From contig NZ_JACJRG010000009.1 in the NCBI RefSeq assembly GCF_014697125.1, positions 124,001-188,000 on the forward strand: DNA of 64,000 nucleotides, written 5' to 3'. This document shows, piece by piece, positions 54,610-64,000 of the stretch. How positions within the stretch are numbered: position 1 is the stretch's first letter; each line of letters opens with the position of its first letter. The stretch comes from Anabaena minutissima FACHB-250. Lineage in GTDB: Bacteria; Cyanobacteriota; Cyanobacteriia; Cyanobacteriales; Nostocaceae. The notes beneath the pieces were generated by a model, which saw only the letters and a program-made list of their open reading frames with translations, was not told the origin of the DNA and ran no database searches. A program made the position numbers and the translations under genes.

Positions 54610-54722
54610 TTAGGGACTGGGAATTTTAGATTTTAGATTTTAGATTTTGGATTTTGGATTGAATAATCTAAAATCCACTCATTGCAAATCCACTCATTGA
54701 AGGGCTGGGGACTGGGGACTGG
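54610..54722 (+). repeat. Roughly 100-bp composite interspersed element, copy 3
   Basis: TTTTAGA x3, TTTTGGA x2, then AATAATCTAAAATCCACTCA, TTGCAAATCCACTCA and GGGCTGGGGACTGGGGACT. Same order as copy 2. Confidence 0.85.
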
Positions 54723-54752
54723 GTAGAATTTACGACCCGCTAACAATACTCA

Positions 54753-54793
54753 CTCAGCACGCTGCTCAACGCCCCGCTACCGCTAACAGCACT
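54753..54793. repeat. Interspersed 37-bp element, reverse copy
   Basis: CAGCACGCTGCTCAACGCCC then CGCTACCGCTAACAGCACTC, with ACTCAGC heptads on both sides. Confidence 0.8.
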
Positions 54794-54812
54794 CAGCACT
54801 CACTCACCCTCT

Positions 54813-55571
<759 letters not shown>

Positions 55572-55804
55572 CTATTCCTCAAAATTTTTAATTACCGCGC
55601 TAATTATTTTATGGTGATTTGTACCTAGAACTGATCAGGAATTCAAAATTCAAAAAATCATTTGATAGCCAAAATCTCTTTCCTAGTCACCAGTTCTCGG
55701 TCTCCAATCTATTTCGCAACAATAAAAACAAAATAATGTTACACCGTTTCTAGAAAGCAGACATTAAGATTGAATTCAATCAATAAGAAATTGGTGTGTG
55801 TCAC

Positions 55805-56122
55805 ATGACTACTAAAAAACAATTCAACAGCTTTGACGAGATGCTGTCTGATTCTGATGTACCTGTTTTAGTAGATTTTTATGCTGAATGGTGTGGCCCT
55901 TGTCAAATGATGGGGCCGATTTTAGAGCAAGTAAATACTCAACTAAAAGACCGTTTGCGTATTGTCAAAATTGACACTGAAAAGTACACAGAACTGGCCA
56001 CCCAGTATGAAATTTATGCTCTACCAACACTAGTATTGTTTAAGCAAGGTCAACCAGTTGATCGCATTGAGGGTGTATTGCAAACCCCGCAGTTAGTCCA
56101 ACGTCTGCAAGGTTTACTTTAA
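55805..56122 (+). CDS. trxA: Thioredoxin
   Basis: 105 residues from ATG 55805; a GTG at 55796 is in frame and adds three residues. WCGPC active site (C30, C33), cis-Pro in ALPTLVLFKQG. Reduces disulfides in the cytoplasm. Typical single-domain length. A terminator hairpin follows at 56134. Confidence 0.94.
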   Translation: MTTKKQFNSFDEMLSDSDVPVLVDFYAEWCGPCQMMGPILEQVNTQLKDRLRIVKIDTEKYTELATQYEIYALPTLVLFKQGQPVDRIEGVLQTPQLVQRLQGLL

Positions 56123-56133
56123 CTAATGTTAAG

Positions 56134-56163
56134 TTTAGAGGCGTGAAAATTCACGTCTCTAAA
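56134..56163 (+). terminator. trxA terminator-like hairpin
   Basis: TTTAGAGGCGTGAA and TTCACGTCTCTAAA form a near-perfect stem (one G-T pair) with an AA loop. Confidence 0.65.
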
Positions 56164-56223
56164 TATTATTTTTGATGAATTGCACACCGACTAAAGATTT
56201 TTTGATCACGTTACTAAATAAAG

Positions 56224-57144
56224 TTAAGAACGGCGCACATTTAAACAACACCACTCTTTGCGTTTCCACATAGTAGCGACGACCCAACCATGTTTTTCTA
56301 AAGCTTCAGCAACAGAGTTTGATTGTTCTATTAAAATTCCACTGAAAATAGCCCAGGTGCTAGATTTACATATTTCGGTGATTTCTGGTACTAGTTGAAT
56401 AATCACATCAGCCAAAATATTGCAGACGATACCATCTACTGGCCGTTCAATTAGTTTTTTTAAAATGTCTACGCTACCTTCTGCTGGTACTATGCGTTCC
56501 GGGCTAACTTCATTGAGTGCGCGATTGCTAAAAGTTGATTGCACTGCTAAGGGGTCTGTATCCACCGCGTAGGCTTTCTCTGCTCCTAATAGCACTGCCC
56601 CGATTGAAAGGATACCAGAACCACAACCAATATCCGCAATTATTACAGGCTTTTGTTTACCACCTGTCCCCATAAAAGACTGGGGGACTTCACTTAAACG
56701 CATCTCTAGAGATTCCAAACACAGTTGAGTGGTGGCGTGATTGCCTGTCCCAAAAGCTACACCAGGATCAAGACGAATAACTAACCTGTCTGAGTTTTCT
56801 GGTAATGGTAGCCATGCGGGGTTGATGAGAAAGCGATCGCCTATTTCTTGAGGATGCCAGTATTGTTTCCAACTAGTTGCCCAGTCTTCTTCATCAATTA
56901 GTTGCCAATTCAGGGTAGGACTAGATAATCCTACACACAGGGCATCTTGGCGCAACCAAAGCCCCAATGCGGCTAAATCTAGTAACTCTGCTTGAAAGAT
57001 TGGTAAGTAACCCTTGACTAAACACTCAGTCCCCTTACTTTCACTAGCTGAACCCCGACAACCAAAATCCTCCAATCGCCAGAAAACAGAGTCTTCTAAC
57101 GCTGGTTCACATAAAATCTGTAGTTCCCACCAAGTGTTTGCCAT
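56224..57144 (-). CDS. prmA: Ribosomal protein L11 methyltransferase PrmA
   Basis: 306 residues. N-terminal L11-binding domain ([20 protein letters not shown]), a linker, then SAM domain with [13 protein letters not shown] (family-specific), [12 protein letters not shown] and VCNILADVI. Methylates ribosomal protein L11. Heptad array directly upstream. serA is the next gene on the same strand. Confidence 0.93.
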   Translation of the reverse strand: MANTWWELQILCEPALEDSVFWRLEDFGCRGSASESKGTECLVKGYLPIFQAELLDLAALGLWLRQDALCVGLSSPTLNWQLIDEEDWATSWKQYWHPQEIGDRFLINPAWLPLPENSDRLVIRLDPGVAFGTGNHATTQLCLESLEMRLSEVPQSFMGTGGKQKPVIIADIGCGSGILSIGAVLLGAEKAYAVDTDPLAVQSTFSNRALNEVSPERIVPAEGSVDILKKLIERPVDGIVCNILADVIIQLVPEITEICKSSTWAIFSGILIEQSNSVAEALEKHGWVVATMWKRKEWCCLNVRRS

Positions 57145-57455
57145 TTTTCAGTGCTGAGTGCTGAGTGCTGAGTGCTGAGTGCTGAGTGCTGAGTGCTGAG
57201 TAGGGAGTGCTGAGTGCTGAGTGCTGAGTGCTGAGTGCTGAGTGCTGAGTGCTTAGTTATGAGTGGTGAGTGCTGTTAGCGGTAGCGCGGCGTTTAGCCG
57301 GTGCTGAGTTATGAGTGCTTAGTTATGAGTGCTTAGTTATTTTCTTGATTGCTAACTTTTCACTCCTAACTTTTTTTTCACTGATTACAGACGAAATTAA
57401 TCACATCTGTACTCAAAACTCCTTACTCAGCACTCCCTACTCAGCACTCAGCACT
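57145..57455. repeat. Heptad repeat block between serA and prmA
   Basis: 311 bp, nearly all repeats: about 16 GTGCTGA units (57151-57265), the intact 37-bp element (57274-57309), GTGCTTAGTTAT units (57310-57340), and CACTCAG/CCCTACT heptads (57411-57452). Only 57345-57410 is unique. It holds any prmA promoter. Confidence 0.9.
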
Positions 57456-59036
57456 TTATAAAGTTACTGTATACGCATCCCGGATACCGGGTACTTTGGT
57501 AATCTCAGTTAAAATCCCGTCTGGTAAGGGATCATCAATGCTGAGAGCCATAACTGCATCACCACGGACGATTTTGCGACCTACCTGCATACTGGCAATA
57601 TTGACATTAAAGCTTCCCAAGAGAGAACCTAGTTTGCCAATGATTCCTGGCATATCACGGTGTAAGGTAAACACCATATATTTACTAGGTGGGACGTTAA
57701 TGGGGAAACCGTCAACATCAGTCAGGTGAATTTCCTTGTCACCCAACAATGCACCAGTTACAGAATGAGTACCTAAAGTACCTGTGGCTTCCAAACGTAA
57801 TGAGCCGGCGTAGTCACGGGCAGAAGCGTCGCGGGTTTCGATGACGCGAATACCCCTTTCTTTGGCTTCGATGTTGGCGTTGACGTAGTTTACCCGTTCT
57901 CTGAGGGCTTGGTAAAGTAAGCCTTTGAGGGCGGCGATTACTAGAGGCTGACTCTTGTTAGTTGCAAGTTCCCCTTGGAGGCGGACGGTGAGTAACTCTA
58001 CTCGTCCCCCGGCTAACTGTCCTACCAATTTCCCCAAGGTTTCTGCTAACTCCATATAGGGCTTGAGTTCTTCTAAGACATCGGGGCCGAGTCCGGGGAT
58101 ATTAACGGCGGAACGGGCGGGTAGTCCTAGAAGTACGTCGCGGATTTGTTCAGCTACGTCTATGGCTACATTCACTTGAGCTTCTGCTGTGGATGCGCCT
58201 AAGTGGGGAGTGAGGATGATCTCTTTACCCAGCGATCGCAATTCTGATTCACCCAATGGTTCAGACTCGAACACATCCAAAGCTGCACCAGAGATTGTCC
58301 CGGCTTTAATGGCTGCGGCTAAGGCAGCTTCATCAATGATCCCACCACGAGCGCAGTTGATAATCCGGGCTGTGGGTTTCATTTTTGCCAGGGTTTCGGC
58401 ATTAATGAGGTGGGTTGTTTCTGGGGTTTTGGGAATGTGCAGGGTGATGTAGTCTGCTTGCTGAATCAATAAATCTAAATCCACCAACTGACAGCCAATT
58501 TGTTCTGCCCGTTCTGTAGAAATGAAAGGATCGTAAGCTAGTAGTTTCATTCCCATCGCTTTGGCAACAGCAGCCACATGAGAGCCAATTTTACCTAAGC
58601 CGACGATACCGATAGTCTTCTTGTATACTTCAGACCCTACAAAAGTTTTGCGATCCCACACACCGCTTTTTACAGAAGCATTTGCATCAGGGATGTGACG
58701 AGCTAAAGACAACATCATCGCTAGGGCGTGTTCCGCCGCCGCAATGGTATTACCTTCAGGGGAATTAACTACAACAATGCCTTTGCGGGTAGCAGCAGGC
58801 ACATCTACATTATCTACACCAACACCGGCGCGACCGATGATTTTCAGCTGAGTACCTGCTTCGATAATTTCTTGAGTTACCCGCGTTCCCGAACGAATCA
58901 TTAACGCGTCGTATTCACCAATAATTTCTATTAGTTCTGCTGGTTTGAGGCCTGTATTGACATCAACAGTAGCAACTTGCGAGAGAATGTCAATACCAGC
59001 CTGGTCAATAGGATCGGAGACGAGAACCTTAGACAT
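57456..59036 (-). CDS. serA: D-3-phosphoglycerate dehydrogenase SerA
   Basis: 526 residues, the long form. First step of serine synthesis. Rossmann motif [13 protein letters not shown] (about 144-156), catalytic set R in [12 protein letters not shown] in DVFESEP, H in [11 protein letters not shown] domain (about 310-440); ACT domain at the C-terminus ([16 protein letters not shown]), which may bind serine. Same strand as prmA. Confidence 0.95.
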   Translation of the reverse strand: MSKVLVSDPIDQAGIDILSQVATVDVNTGLKPAELIEIIGEYDALMIRSGTRVTQEIIEAGTQLKIIGRAGVGVDNVDVPAATRKGIVVVNSPEGNTIAAAEHALAMMLSLARHIPDANASVKSGVWDRKTFVGSEVYKKTIGIVGLGKIGSHVAAVAKAMGMKLLAYDPFISTERAEQIGCQLVDLDLLIQQADYITLHIPKTPETTHLINAETLAKMKPTARIINCARGGIIDEAALAAAIKAGTISGAALDVFESEPLGESELRSLGKEIILTPHLGASTAEAQVNVAIDVAEQIRDVLLGLPARSAVNIPGLGPDVLEELKPYMELAETLGKLVGQLAGGRVELLTVRLQGELATNKSQPLVIAALKGLLYQALRERVNYVNANIEAKERGIRVIETRDASARDYAGSLRLEATGTLGTHSVTGALLGDKEIHLTDVDGFPINVPPSKYMVFTLHRDMPGIIGKLGSLLGSFNVNIASMQVGRKIVRGDAVMALSIDDPLPDGILTEITKVPGIRDAYTVTL

Positions 59037-59421
59037 GATTAAATCATTAGATATGAGTTAGGAGTTTTGCTGCACAAGACTTTTTAGTTTAGTCTTTATT
59101 CGTGGCAGTTCAGCAAAAAATATTTGTTTTAATATCAACTCATGCTGCACTTACACCTCTTAAGACGAGGATAACAGAGTATGAGGTACAAGAATAGTCT
59201 GCTACTTCCTCCTATGTATCTCAAGATGAGTAGCTGCTGACACCATCTTTCAGATCAACCATGACTAGCACTTTTACCCAAATTTTAGATAACGAATATC
59301 TTATCCGTTAAAGTCGCGCCTAACCCACCGCAGTCAAGAGGTGCGTTACGGCTAATTGGTAATTGCTCAAACTCTCAAATCTTCGCAGAGCCGTAACGCA
59401 CCCTACTTAAATATTGACTAA
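59037..59421. other. serA upstream region
   Basis: 385 bp. A 14-bp inverted repeat GGTGCGTTACGGCT (59340-59353)/AGCCGTAACGCACC (59389-59402) lies near the rlmN stop. The rest is AT-rich with no supported gene. Confidence 0.5.
59340..59402. repeat. Long inverted repeat GGTGCGTTACGGCT/AGCCGTAACGCACC
   Basis: Perfect 14-bp arms, 35-base loop. It looks like the GCGTTACG-type palindromic repeats common in Nostocaceae and may be a MITE-like relic. Confidence 0.7.
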
Positions 59422-60489
59422 TTACGAATTACTTATTCTCAATTGTCCACAGGCGGCATCAGCTTCTAAACCACGGGAATAGCGGACGCTAACAGCGATG
59501 TTTTGCTGTTGGAGAACTGTGACAAAAGCTTGAATCCGATCGTTCTTAGGACGTTTGTAATCAACTTCCTGAATGGGATTGTAAGGAATCAAGTTGACAT
59601 GACATTGAAATCCCCGCAGACGCTTGGCTAGTTGTAAGGCGTGTTCTGGTAAATCATTCACCCCAGCCAGCAAGATGTATTCAAAACTTACTCGTCTGCC
59701 AGTAATTTCCACATATTCCCGACATTCAGCCATTAAATCTTCGATGGGATAGGAACGCGCACTGGGGATAAGTTGTTCGCGCAGTGCTTGGTTGGGGGCG
59801 TGGAGACTTACAGCTAGGGTAACTTGGAGATGGTGTTCGGCTAACTCCCGAATGCGATCGCGGATTCCTACAGTCGATAAAGTTAGCGATCGCTGTCCAA
59901 TCCCCACATCTTGATTTAAACATTTAATTGCACCTAAAACATTCTCAGTATTTAACAACGGTTCACCCATGCCCATAAACACAACATGACTCACCCGTTG
60001 CTGAAAATCTTCTTGCACTGTTAATACTTGATCAACAATTTCGTGTCTGCCCAAATTACGTTTGTAGCCACCTTTCCCAGTAGCGCAGAAATCACACGCC
60101 ATTGGACAACCCACCTGGGTAGATACGCAAACAGTTAAACGCTTATCTGTAGGAATCCCGACGGTTTCCACAATCTGCCCATCAGATAGTTGCAAAAGAT
60201 ACTTCACAGTGTCATCTGTTGCCACAGATCGATAGTGAATCTGAGAACGTCCGATGGGGATATCTGCAACATCTGCTCGCCATTGCTTCGGAAACGCAGA
60301 AATATCAGCTAGCGATCGCACTCCCTTGTGATAGATCCAATCATGGAGTTGCTTCCCTCTGTAAGCAGGTTGTCCCTGCTGCTGTACCCAAGCAGTTAAC
60401 TCCGTCACCGAAGCACCGAGTAAGGGCGGCAAAGTTGTTGTTTCTGGGATGCTTGAGTTAACTGGGGAAACAAGAGGCGTAGCAGACAT
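59422..60489 (-). CDS. rlmN: 23S rRNA (adenine-2503-C2)-methyltransferase RlmN
   Basis: 355 residues. Radical SAM motif [15 protein letters not shown] (C128, C132, C135), the C-terminal methyl-transfer Cys in EADAACGQL, and [12 protein letters not shown]. Methylates A2503 of 23S rRNA and A37 of some tRNAs. N-terminal HhH-like domain for RNA. Length is normal. GC-rich start region. Confidence 0.95.
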   Translation of the reverse strand: MSATPLVSPVNSSIPETTTLPPLLGASVTELTAWVQQQGQPAYRGKQLHDWIYHKGVRSLADISAFPKQWRADVADIPIGRSQIHYRSVATDDTVKYLLQLSDGQIVETVGIPTDKRLTVCVSTQVGCPMACDFCATGKGGYKRNLGRHEIVDQVLTVQEDFQQRVSHVVFMGMGEPLLNTENVLGAIKCLNQDVGIGQRSLTLSTVGIRDRIRELAEHHLQVTLAVSLHAPNQALREQLIPSARSYPIEDLMAECREYVEITGRRVSFEYILLAGVNDLPEHALQLAKRLRGFQCHVNLIPYNPIQEVDYKRPKNDRIQAFVTVLQQQNIAVSVRYSRGLEADAACGQLRISNS

Positions 60490-60670
60490 AAAAAATCACA
60501 AGTTGATGCTGAATCTCTATAGTACAACTTTCAAATCAAATTGGGCATTGGGTATTAGGCATCAACAGTGAACAGTTACCAGTCACTTGATAACTGTTCA
60601 CTGATTTAAGTCTCACTTGTCTTCCTCCTCTCTCTTGCCTCTTCCCAGCTTCTTGATAGCCCCCTTAAAT

Positions 60671-61024
60671 CTAACCAAAAGTTGAGCCGTTCCAGCCCCA
60701 CATTGACCCTTTAGCATCAGCAAAATCGATATAAATGCGATTTTGGGGTACTCCAAGAGTTTGATTAATCTGCTGGCAAAAATCTTGACTCATCGCCTCA
60801 GTTTGATTGGGCTTCATTGTGCCAATACTCTTAATTTCTACATAACAAACTGGTTCTGTAGTGCCAGCAAAAGTCATGGAAATTCCTGCTTCAAAGGCCG
60901 TCATCACATAAGATTCCGGTTTTCCCAAGTGCTTGGCTAACTTCGCTGAAAGGCTTTTCAACATAGCCTCAACTTCAGCTTTTTCCGGTGCAGATGCAGA
61001 AGTTTGGACTTTAATTAGAGGCAT
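60671..61024 (-). CDS. Macrophage migration inhibitory factor (MIF)/tautomerase family protein
   Basis: 117 residues, starting with the catalytic Pro (MPLIKVQTS after Met removal). Later KPESYVMTAFE and NRIYIDFADAKGSMWGWNG are typical of the MIF family, which are trimeric tautomerases. Natural substrate in cyanobacteria is not known. Confidence 0.9.
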   Translation of the reverse strand: MPLIKVQTSASAPEKAEVEAMLKSLSAKLAKHLGKPESYVMTAFEAGISMTFAGTTEPVCYVEIKSIGTMKPNQTEAMSQDFCQQINQTLGVPQNRIYIDFADAKGSMWGWNGSTFG

Positions 61025-61105
61025 ACTATCAATTCAAAACTCAAAATTCAAAATTTAATATTAACCTAAGTTGCTGGTGCAAGAAATCAATAGTCCCTAT
61101 ACCTA

Positions 61106-61888
61106 TCACCCAACCTGACGAAATAAGCGACTATACTCAGGATCATATAAGCGCGATCGCCCATTTGTTGACGATAATGCTGGACTAATTATGTACAGCG
61201 TTGTACGCATCAGATTTTCTTGCTGAGTACAGTTTGCCATTTGGGTGAGAGGTACAACCCTAATTTTTTCATCTGGCCAGCCGATGCGGAAGCAAATAGC
61301 TACGGGGGTATCTGCTGGATAGTGTTCTAGTAATTTAGCCTGGGCATTTTCTACATGACGCGCACTCAGATATAAGCACAAACTAGCTTGATGGGCTGCT
61401 AAAGAGGCTAGCTCTTCCCTGACAGGGACTTCTGTACGTCCGCTAATGCGCGTCAAAATGATGGTTTGCACTAAACCGGGGACAGTCAACTCAACATTGA
61501 GTTTAGCGGCTGCGGCTTGAAAAGCACTAATACCTGGGATGATTTCAAAGGGAATGTTAGCTTCAGCCAGAAGCTGCATTTGCTCATGTATAGCACTGTA
61601 GAGACTGGGATCACCTGATTGGAGACGTACCACAGATTTTTGCTGCGATCGCACCTGTTCGATCATTAGAGGTAGAATCTCTTCCAAAGTTTTATCAGCA
61701 GTGCGAATAATTTCCGCATCTTCCCGACAAAACTGCAAAAGCTGTTCCGGAATTAGCGAATCAGCAAATAAAATTACATCTGCCGCAGCGAGCAGTTTTT
61801 GAGCTTTGAGCGTTAGTAAATCTGGATCTCCGGGGCCTGCTCCCACAATATATACTTTTGGTTCTAAGAGGTTTTGATTAACTTTCAT
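61106..61888 (-). CDS. cobM: Precorrin-4 C11-methyltransferase CobM/CbiF
   Basis: 260 residues. Adds a methyl at C11 in corrin (B12) synthesis with SAM. VYIVGAGPGDPDLLTLKA (GAGPGD loop), LQSGDPSLYSAI and PGISAFQAAAAKL. The family is shared with other corrin methyltransferases, so the exact position is the best match rather than proven. It is next to lgt. Confidence 0.9.
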   Translation of the reverse strand: MKVNQNLLEPKVYIVGAGPGDPDLLTLKAQKLLAAADVILFADSLIPEQLLQFCREDAEIIRTADKTLEEILPLMIEQVRSQQKSVVRLQSGDPSLYSAIHEQMQLLAEANIPFEIIPGISAFQAAAAKLNVELTVPGLVQTIILTRISGRTEVPVREELASLAAHQASLCLYLSARHVENAQAKLLEHYPADTPVAICFRIGWPDEKIRVVPLTQMANCTQQENLMRTTLYIISPALSSTNGRSRLYDPEYSRLFRQVG

Positions 61889-62081
61889 ACCTAAATTTCA
61901 ATAAACCCTAAGTAATTACCAGGTGATATTTCACCCTCAAAAAATTTTTTGGGAATTTGCTCAGTATCTTTCCGGATTATCCCTATAGGAGTAGTAGAGA
62001 GTAATGGTAGATGCACCCTGGTTAAGCCCTGGAGAAAACAAAACTCTGGGGCATTTTTTATTTTTGGGCATTATATACTCA

Positions 62082-62132
62082 CTGTCACCTGTCACCTGTC
62101 ACCTGTCACCTGTCACCTGTCACCTGTCACCT
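62082..62132. repeat. CTGTCAC heptad tandem array
   Basis: Seven tandem CTGTCAC units, ending just before the lgt stop codon (62140). Confidence 0.9.
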
Positions 62133-62139
62133 CACTTCC

Positions 62140-63000
62140 CTACTCATCTTTCACGGGAGAAACCACGTCAGGTAAAGGACGTTTACGGAGATACAGCCAC
62201 GCTAAACCAGCTAATCCCAAAGTTATGCCAGTAAGACTGACAACTTGTGCAATTCGTAATGGCCCTAGCATCAAACTATCAGTGCGAAGTCCCTCGATCC
62301 AAAAACGTCCTAGGCTGTAAGCTACGAGGTAAAGCATAAATAATGTACCTACCCGTAGGCGTGGCTTACCCGATAAACCACGAAAGAATAAAGTCAGAAG
62401 AAGAGCAAACACCATTAAATTCCACAGAGATTCGTAGAGGAAAGTGGGATGAAAATATTCAAAACTTGCTAACGCTGGTGGACGGCGTTCTAGTGGAATG
62501 TACAATTTCCAAGGCAAATTAGTAGGACGACCAAAAGCTTCAGAGTTGAAGAAATTACCCCAACGCCCGATCGCCTGTCCTAAAATCAGTGAAGGTGCGA
62601 TTAAATCGGCTAATTGCCAAAAAGAAACCCGTTTAAGCTTGGCAAAAATCAGTGCAGCTAAAGTACCGCCAATAATTGCTCCATGAATGGCAATACCTCC
62701 TTGCCAAATAGCAATGATCCTGCCTGGATTTTGGGCATATTCTGACCATTCAAATAAAACGTAATAAATTCGGGCTGAGGGAATGGCTGCAATTACCAGC
62801 CAAATTGACAAATCACTCAGCAACTCTGGATTAACATGACGGCGTTTTGCTAAATACTGGGAAAGGCTAACACCGATTAAGACAGCAGAAGCGATTAATA
62901 AGCCATACCAGCGAATAGTAATTGGGCCGATTTCCACCAGAATAGGGCCGGGGGAAGTAAATAAAAACGCCAAAGGCAAAGCAGAAAAATCCAGTGCCAT
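62140..63000 (-). CDS. lgt: Prolipoprotein diacylglyceryl transferase Lgt
   Basis: 286 residues, about seven spans. Family core [20 protein letters not shown] (about 140-159) and [13 protein letters not shown] near the N-terminus. Transfers diacylglycerol from phosphatidylglycerol to the lipobox Cys of lipoproteins, such as the binding protein at 46160. The C-terminal tail is charged ([14 protein letters not shown]). Confidence 0.95.
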   Translation of the reverse strand: MALDFSALPLAFLFTSPGPILVEIGPITIRWYGLLIASAVLIGVSLSQYLAKRRHVNPELLSDLSIWLVIAAIPSARIYYVLFEWSEYAQNPGRIIAIWQGGIAIHGAIIGGTLAALIFAKLKRVSFWQLADLIAPSLILGQAIGRWGNFFNSEAFGRPTNLPWKLYIPLERRPPALASFEYFHPTFLYESLWNLMVFALLLTLFFRGLSGKPRLRVGTLFMLYLVAYSLGRFWIEGLRTDSLMLGPLRIAQVVSLTGITLGLAGLAWLYLRKRPLPDVVSPVKDE

Positions 63001-63036
63001 GTAAAATTCCCTAAATAGTCATTAGTAATTAGTGAA

Positions 63037-63070
63037 TGGGGATTGGGGATTGGGGATTGGGGATTGGGGT
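63037..63070. repeat. GGGGATT heptad tandem array
   Basis: Four to five GGGGATT units upstream of lgt, on the side of the coaD promoter. A CTGTCAC/CTGTAAC array follows at 63111-63142. Confidence 0.85.
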
Positions 63071-63110
63071 CAAAAGATTCTTTTCTTCTACCTTTTTACT
63101 TCTTTATCTT

Positions 63111-63142
63111 CCCTGTCACCTGTCACCTGTAACCTGTAACCT
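63111..63142. repeat. CTGTCAC/CTGTAAC heptad tandem array
   Basis: Two CTGTCAC and two CTGTAAC units upstream of coaD, the second unit type being a variant of the first. Confidence 0.85.
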
Positions 63143-63196
63143 AATTTCGATATAATCTCCTCAGTAACTTTGATACATTCAATATCGTGATTTATT

Positions 63197-63766
63197 GTGA
63201 TTGCTATTTATCCCGGTAGCTTTGACCCCATTACTTTAGGACACCTCGATATTATTCAACGTGGTAGTCGGTTGTTTGATGAGGTGATTGTTGCCGTATT
63301 ACGAAACCCAAATAAAGTACCACTTTTTAGCGTACCGCAACGCCTAGAACAGATTCGTTTGGCTACAAAACATCTATCTAATGTGGAAGTAGACAGCTTT
63401 GATGGTTTAACTGTCAATTATGCCCAGCAACGAAAAGCACAAGTTATATTACGAGGTCTACGGGCTATTTCTGACTTTGAAGTAGAACTACAGATGGCGC
63501 ATACTAATAAAACGCTTTTTACCCAAATCGAGACAGTTTTTTTAGCAACATCAAATGAGTATAGTTTTTTAAGTAGTAGTGTGGTAAAAGAGATTGCAAG
63601 ATTTGGTGGTTCAGTCGATCATCTTGTCCCTCCGCTCATTGCCCTAGATATATACAAATGCTACAACCACAAGTATCCAATAGCGACCCCAATCGCAACG
63701 GAAGCTATCCCCCAGATTACGTCAACGGAATCTCCCCCGGAGAGATTCCCCAAGCAGGAAGTGTAG
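63197..63766 (+). CDS. coaD: Phosphopantetheine adenylyltransferase CoaD
   Basis: 189 residues, GTG start. Fourth step of coenzyme A synthesis. HIGH-type nucleotide motif [12 protein letters not shown] (5-16) and [13 protein letters not shown] (about 127-139). The usual length is about 160; the extra C-terminal 25-30 residues ([20 protein letters not shown] and following) are unlike the family and are read in a different frame from the next gene, which begins inside them. Confidence 0.94.
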   Translation: MIAIYPGSFDPITLGHLDIIQRGSRLFDEVIVAVLRNPNKVPLFSVPQRLEQIRLATKHLSNVEVDSFDGLTVNYAQQRKAQVILRGLRAISDFEVELQMAHTNKTLFTQIETVFLATSNEYSFLSSSVVKEIARFGGSVDHLVPPLIALDIYKCYNHKYPIATPIATEAIPQITSTESPPERFPKQEV

Positions 63767-64000
63767 ATATTCAAGAAGAACTTAATCGTCTAGAAGAAAT
63801 TATGCTGACTAGTTTCCGTATCCCCCTGACGGGACGGACATTAGTAGATGAAGAAAAATTATTAGAACAGCTAGACTACATCAGGGTTTCTTTACCGTCA
63901 GTGTTTCAGCAAGCCGCAGCTATTCTAGAACAAAAAGATGAAATTCTGCTAGAAGCGGAAGAATATGGACAGCAGCTTGTTGATGCAGCCCAAGCCAAAA
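63658..64000 (+). CDS. Cyanobacterial coiled-coil protein, DivIVA/ATP synthase b-like (partial)
   Basis: 114 residues are visible; the 3' end is outside the window. Starts [20 protein letters not shown], then [20 protein letters not shown] and a long charged helix ([20 protein letters not shown]). The gene overlaps coaD by 109 bp in another frame. I recall similar proteins next to coaD in related strains; the helix looks like DivIVA or the b-subunit, but no function is shown. Confidence 0.7.
   Translation, partial: MLQPQVSNSDPNRNGSYPPDYVNGISPGEIPQAGSVDIQEELNRLEEIMLTSFRIPLTGRTLVDEEKLLEQLDYIRVSLPSVFQQAAAILEQKDEILLEAEEYGQQLVDAAQAK

Overview
The window is chromosomal DNA of a filamentous, heterocyst-type cyanobacterium (Nostoc/Anabaena group). 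The evidence is psbB-psbT, two heme oxygenases, an aerobic Mg-protoporphyrin cyclase, hoxEFU, an EbsA-like protein, many GCGATCGC (HIP1) octamers, and dense arrays of short (mostly 7-bp) tandem repeats of the kind described in Nostocaceae. The species cannot be fixed from sequence alone. No tRNA, rRNA, CRISPR array or prophage was seen.

Layout. 1-4.2 kb (minus strand): uspA-hoxE-hoxF-hoxU-DUF3122, the diaphorase half of the bidirectional hydrogenase; hoxY and hoxH are not in the window. 4.8-9.9 kb: a 1495-residue hybrid sensor kinase that begins with a complete OmpR-type regulator, a response-regulator remnant, and an intact response regulator. 9.85-11.1 kb: a stand-alone TnpB element. 11.2-12.5 kb: a PEP-mutase/isocitrate-lyase family enzyme overlapping a GNAT gene. 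12.7-17.1 kb: acsF, ho2 and hemN, the low-oxygen tetrapyrrole set, with acsF divergent from ho2. 17.5-19.4 kb: GlsB-like protein, Mn-catalase, DUF3891. 19.4-19.65 kb: two tandem, covarying, promoter-bearing small RNA genes on the minus strand that resemble the Yfr2/Cyano-1 family. 19.7-32 kb: a beta-propeller glycosidase-like protein, a membrane acyltransferase, aroF, prsW and a methyltransferase, mscL, DUF3352, an M1 aminopeptidase with HEAT repeats, and a GT2 enzyme. 32.8-41.3 kb: ebsA-like gene, phosphotransacetylase-like protein, a Rossmann-fold DprA-like protein, MAPEG, YajQ, a PEP-CTERM protein, a PhoX/DUF839 protein, two Uma2 proteins, HAD. 41.4-44.8 kb: rpsA-psbT-psbB (minus). 46-49 kb: dipeptide-type ABC transporter parts. 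49-64 kb: DUF3598, a secreted small protein, ho1, groEL with CIRCE, a WecA/MraY-type transferase, fabG, trxA, prmA, serA, rlmN, a MIF-like protein, cobM, lgt, coaD, and a partial gene.

How the genes fit together. Much of the window serves photosynthesis and tetrapyrrole chemistry: CP47 and PsbT, the chlorophyll E-ring cyclase, heme to biliverdin, coproporphyrinogen oxidation without oxygen, and a corrin methyltransferase. Redox and stress functions lie around it: the Hox diaphorase, Mn-catalase, thioredoxin, GroEL, Usp. The intergenic DNA is the most distinctive part. Heptad arrays, a roughly 37-bp interspersed element (at least seven copies) and a roughly 100-bp composite element (three copies) fill spacers. 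They also enter genes, forming two linkers of the giant kinase and the HoxE C-terminus.

The signals most worth following are the twin small RNAs at 19388-19655, the giant kinase with repeat-derived linkers, the repeat-filled leader of ho2, and the TnpB element with its candidate omega RNA.
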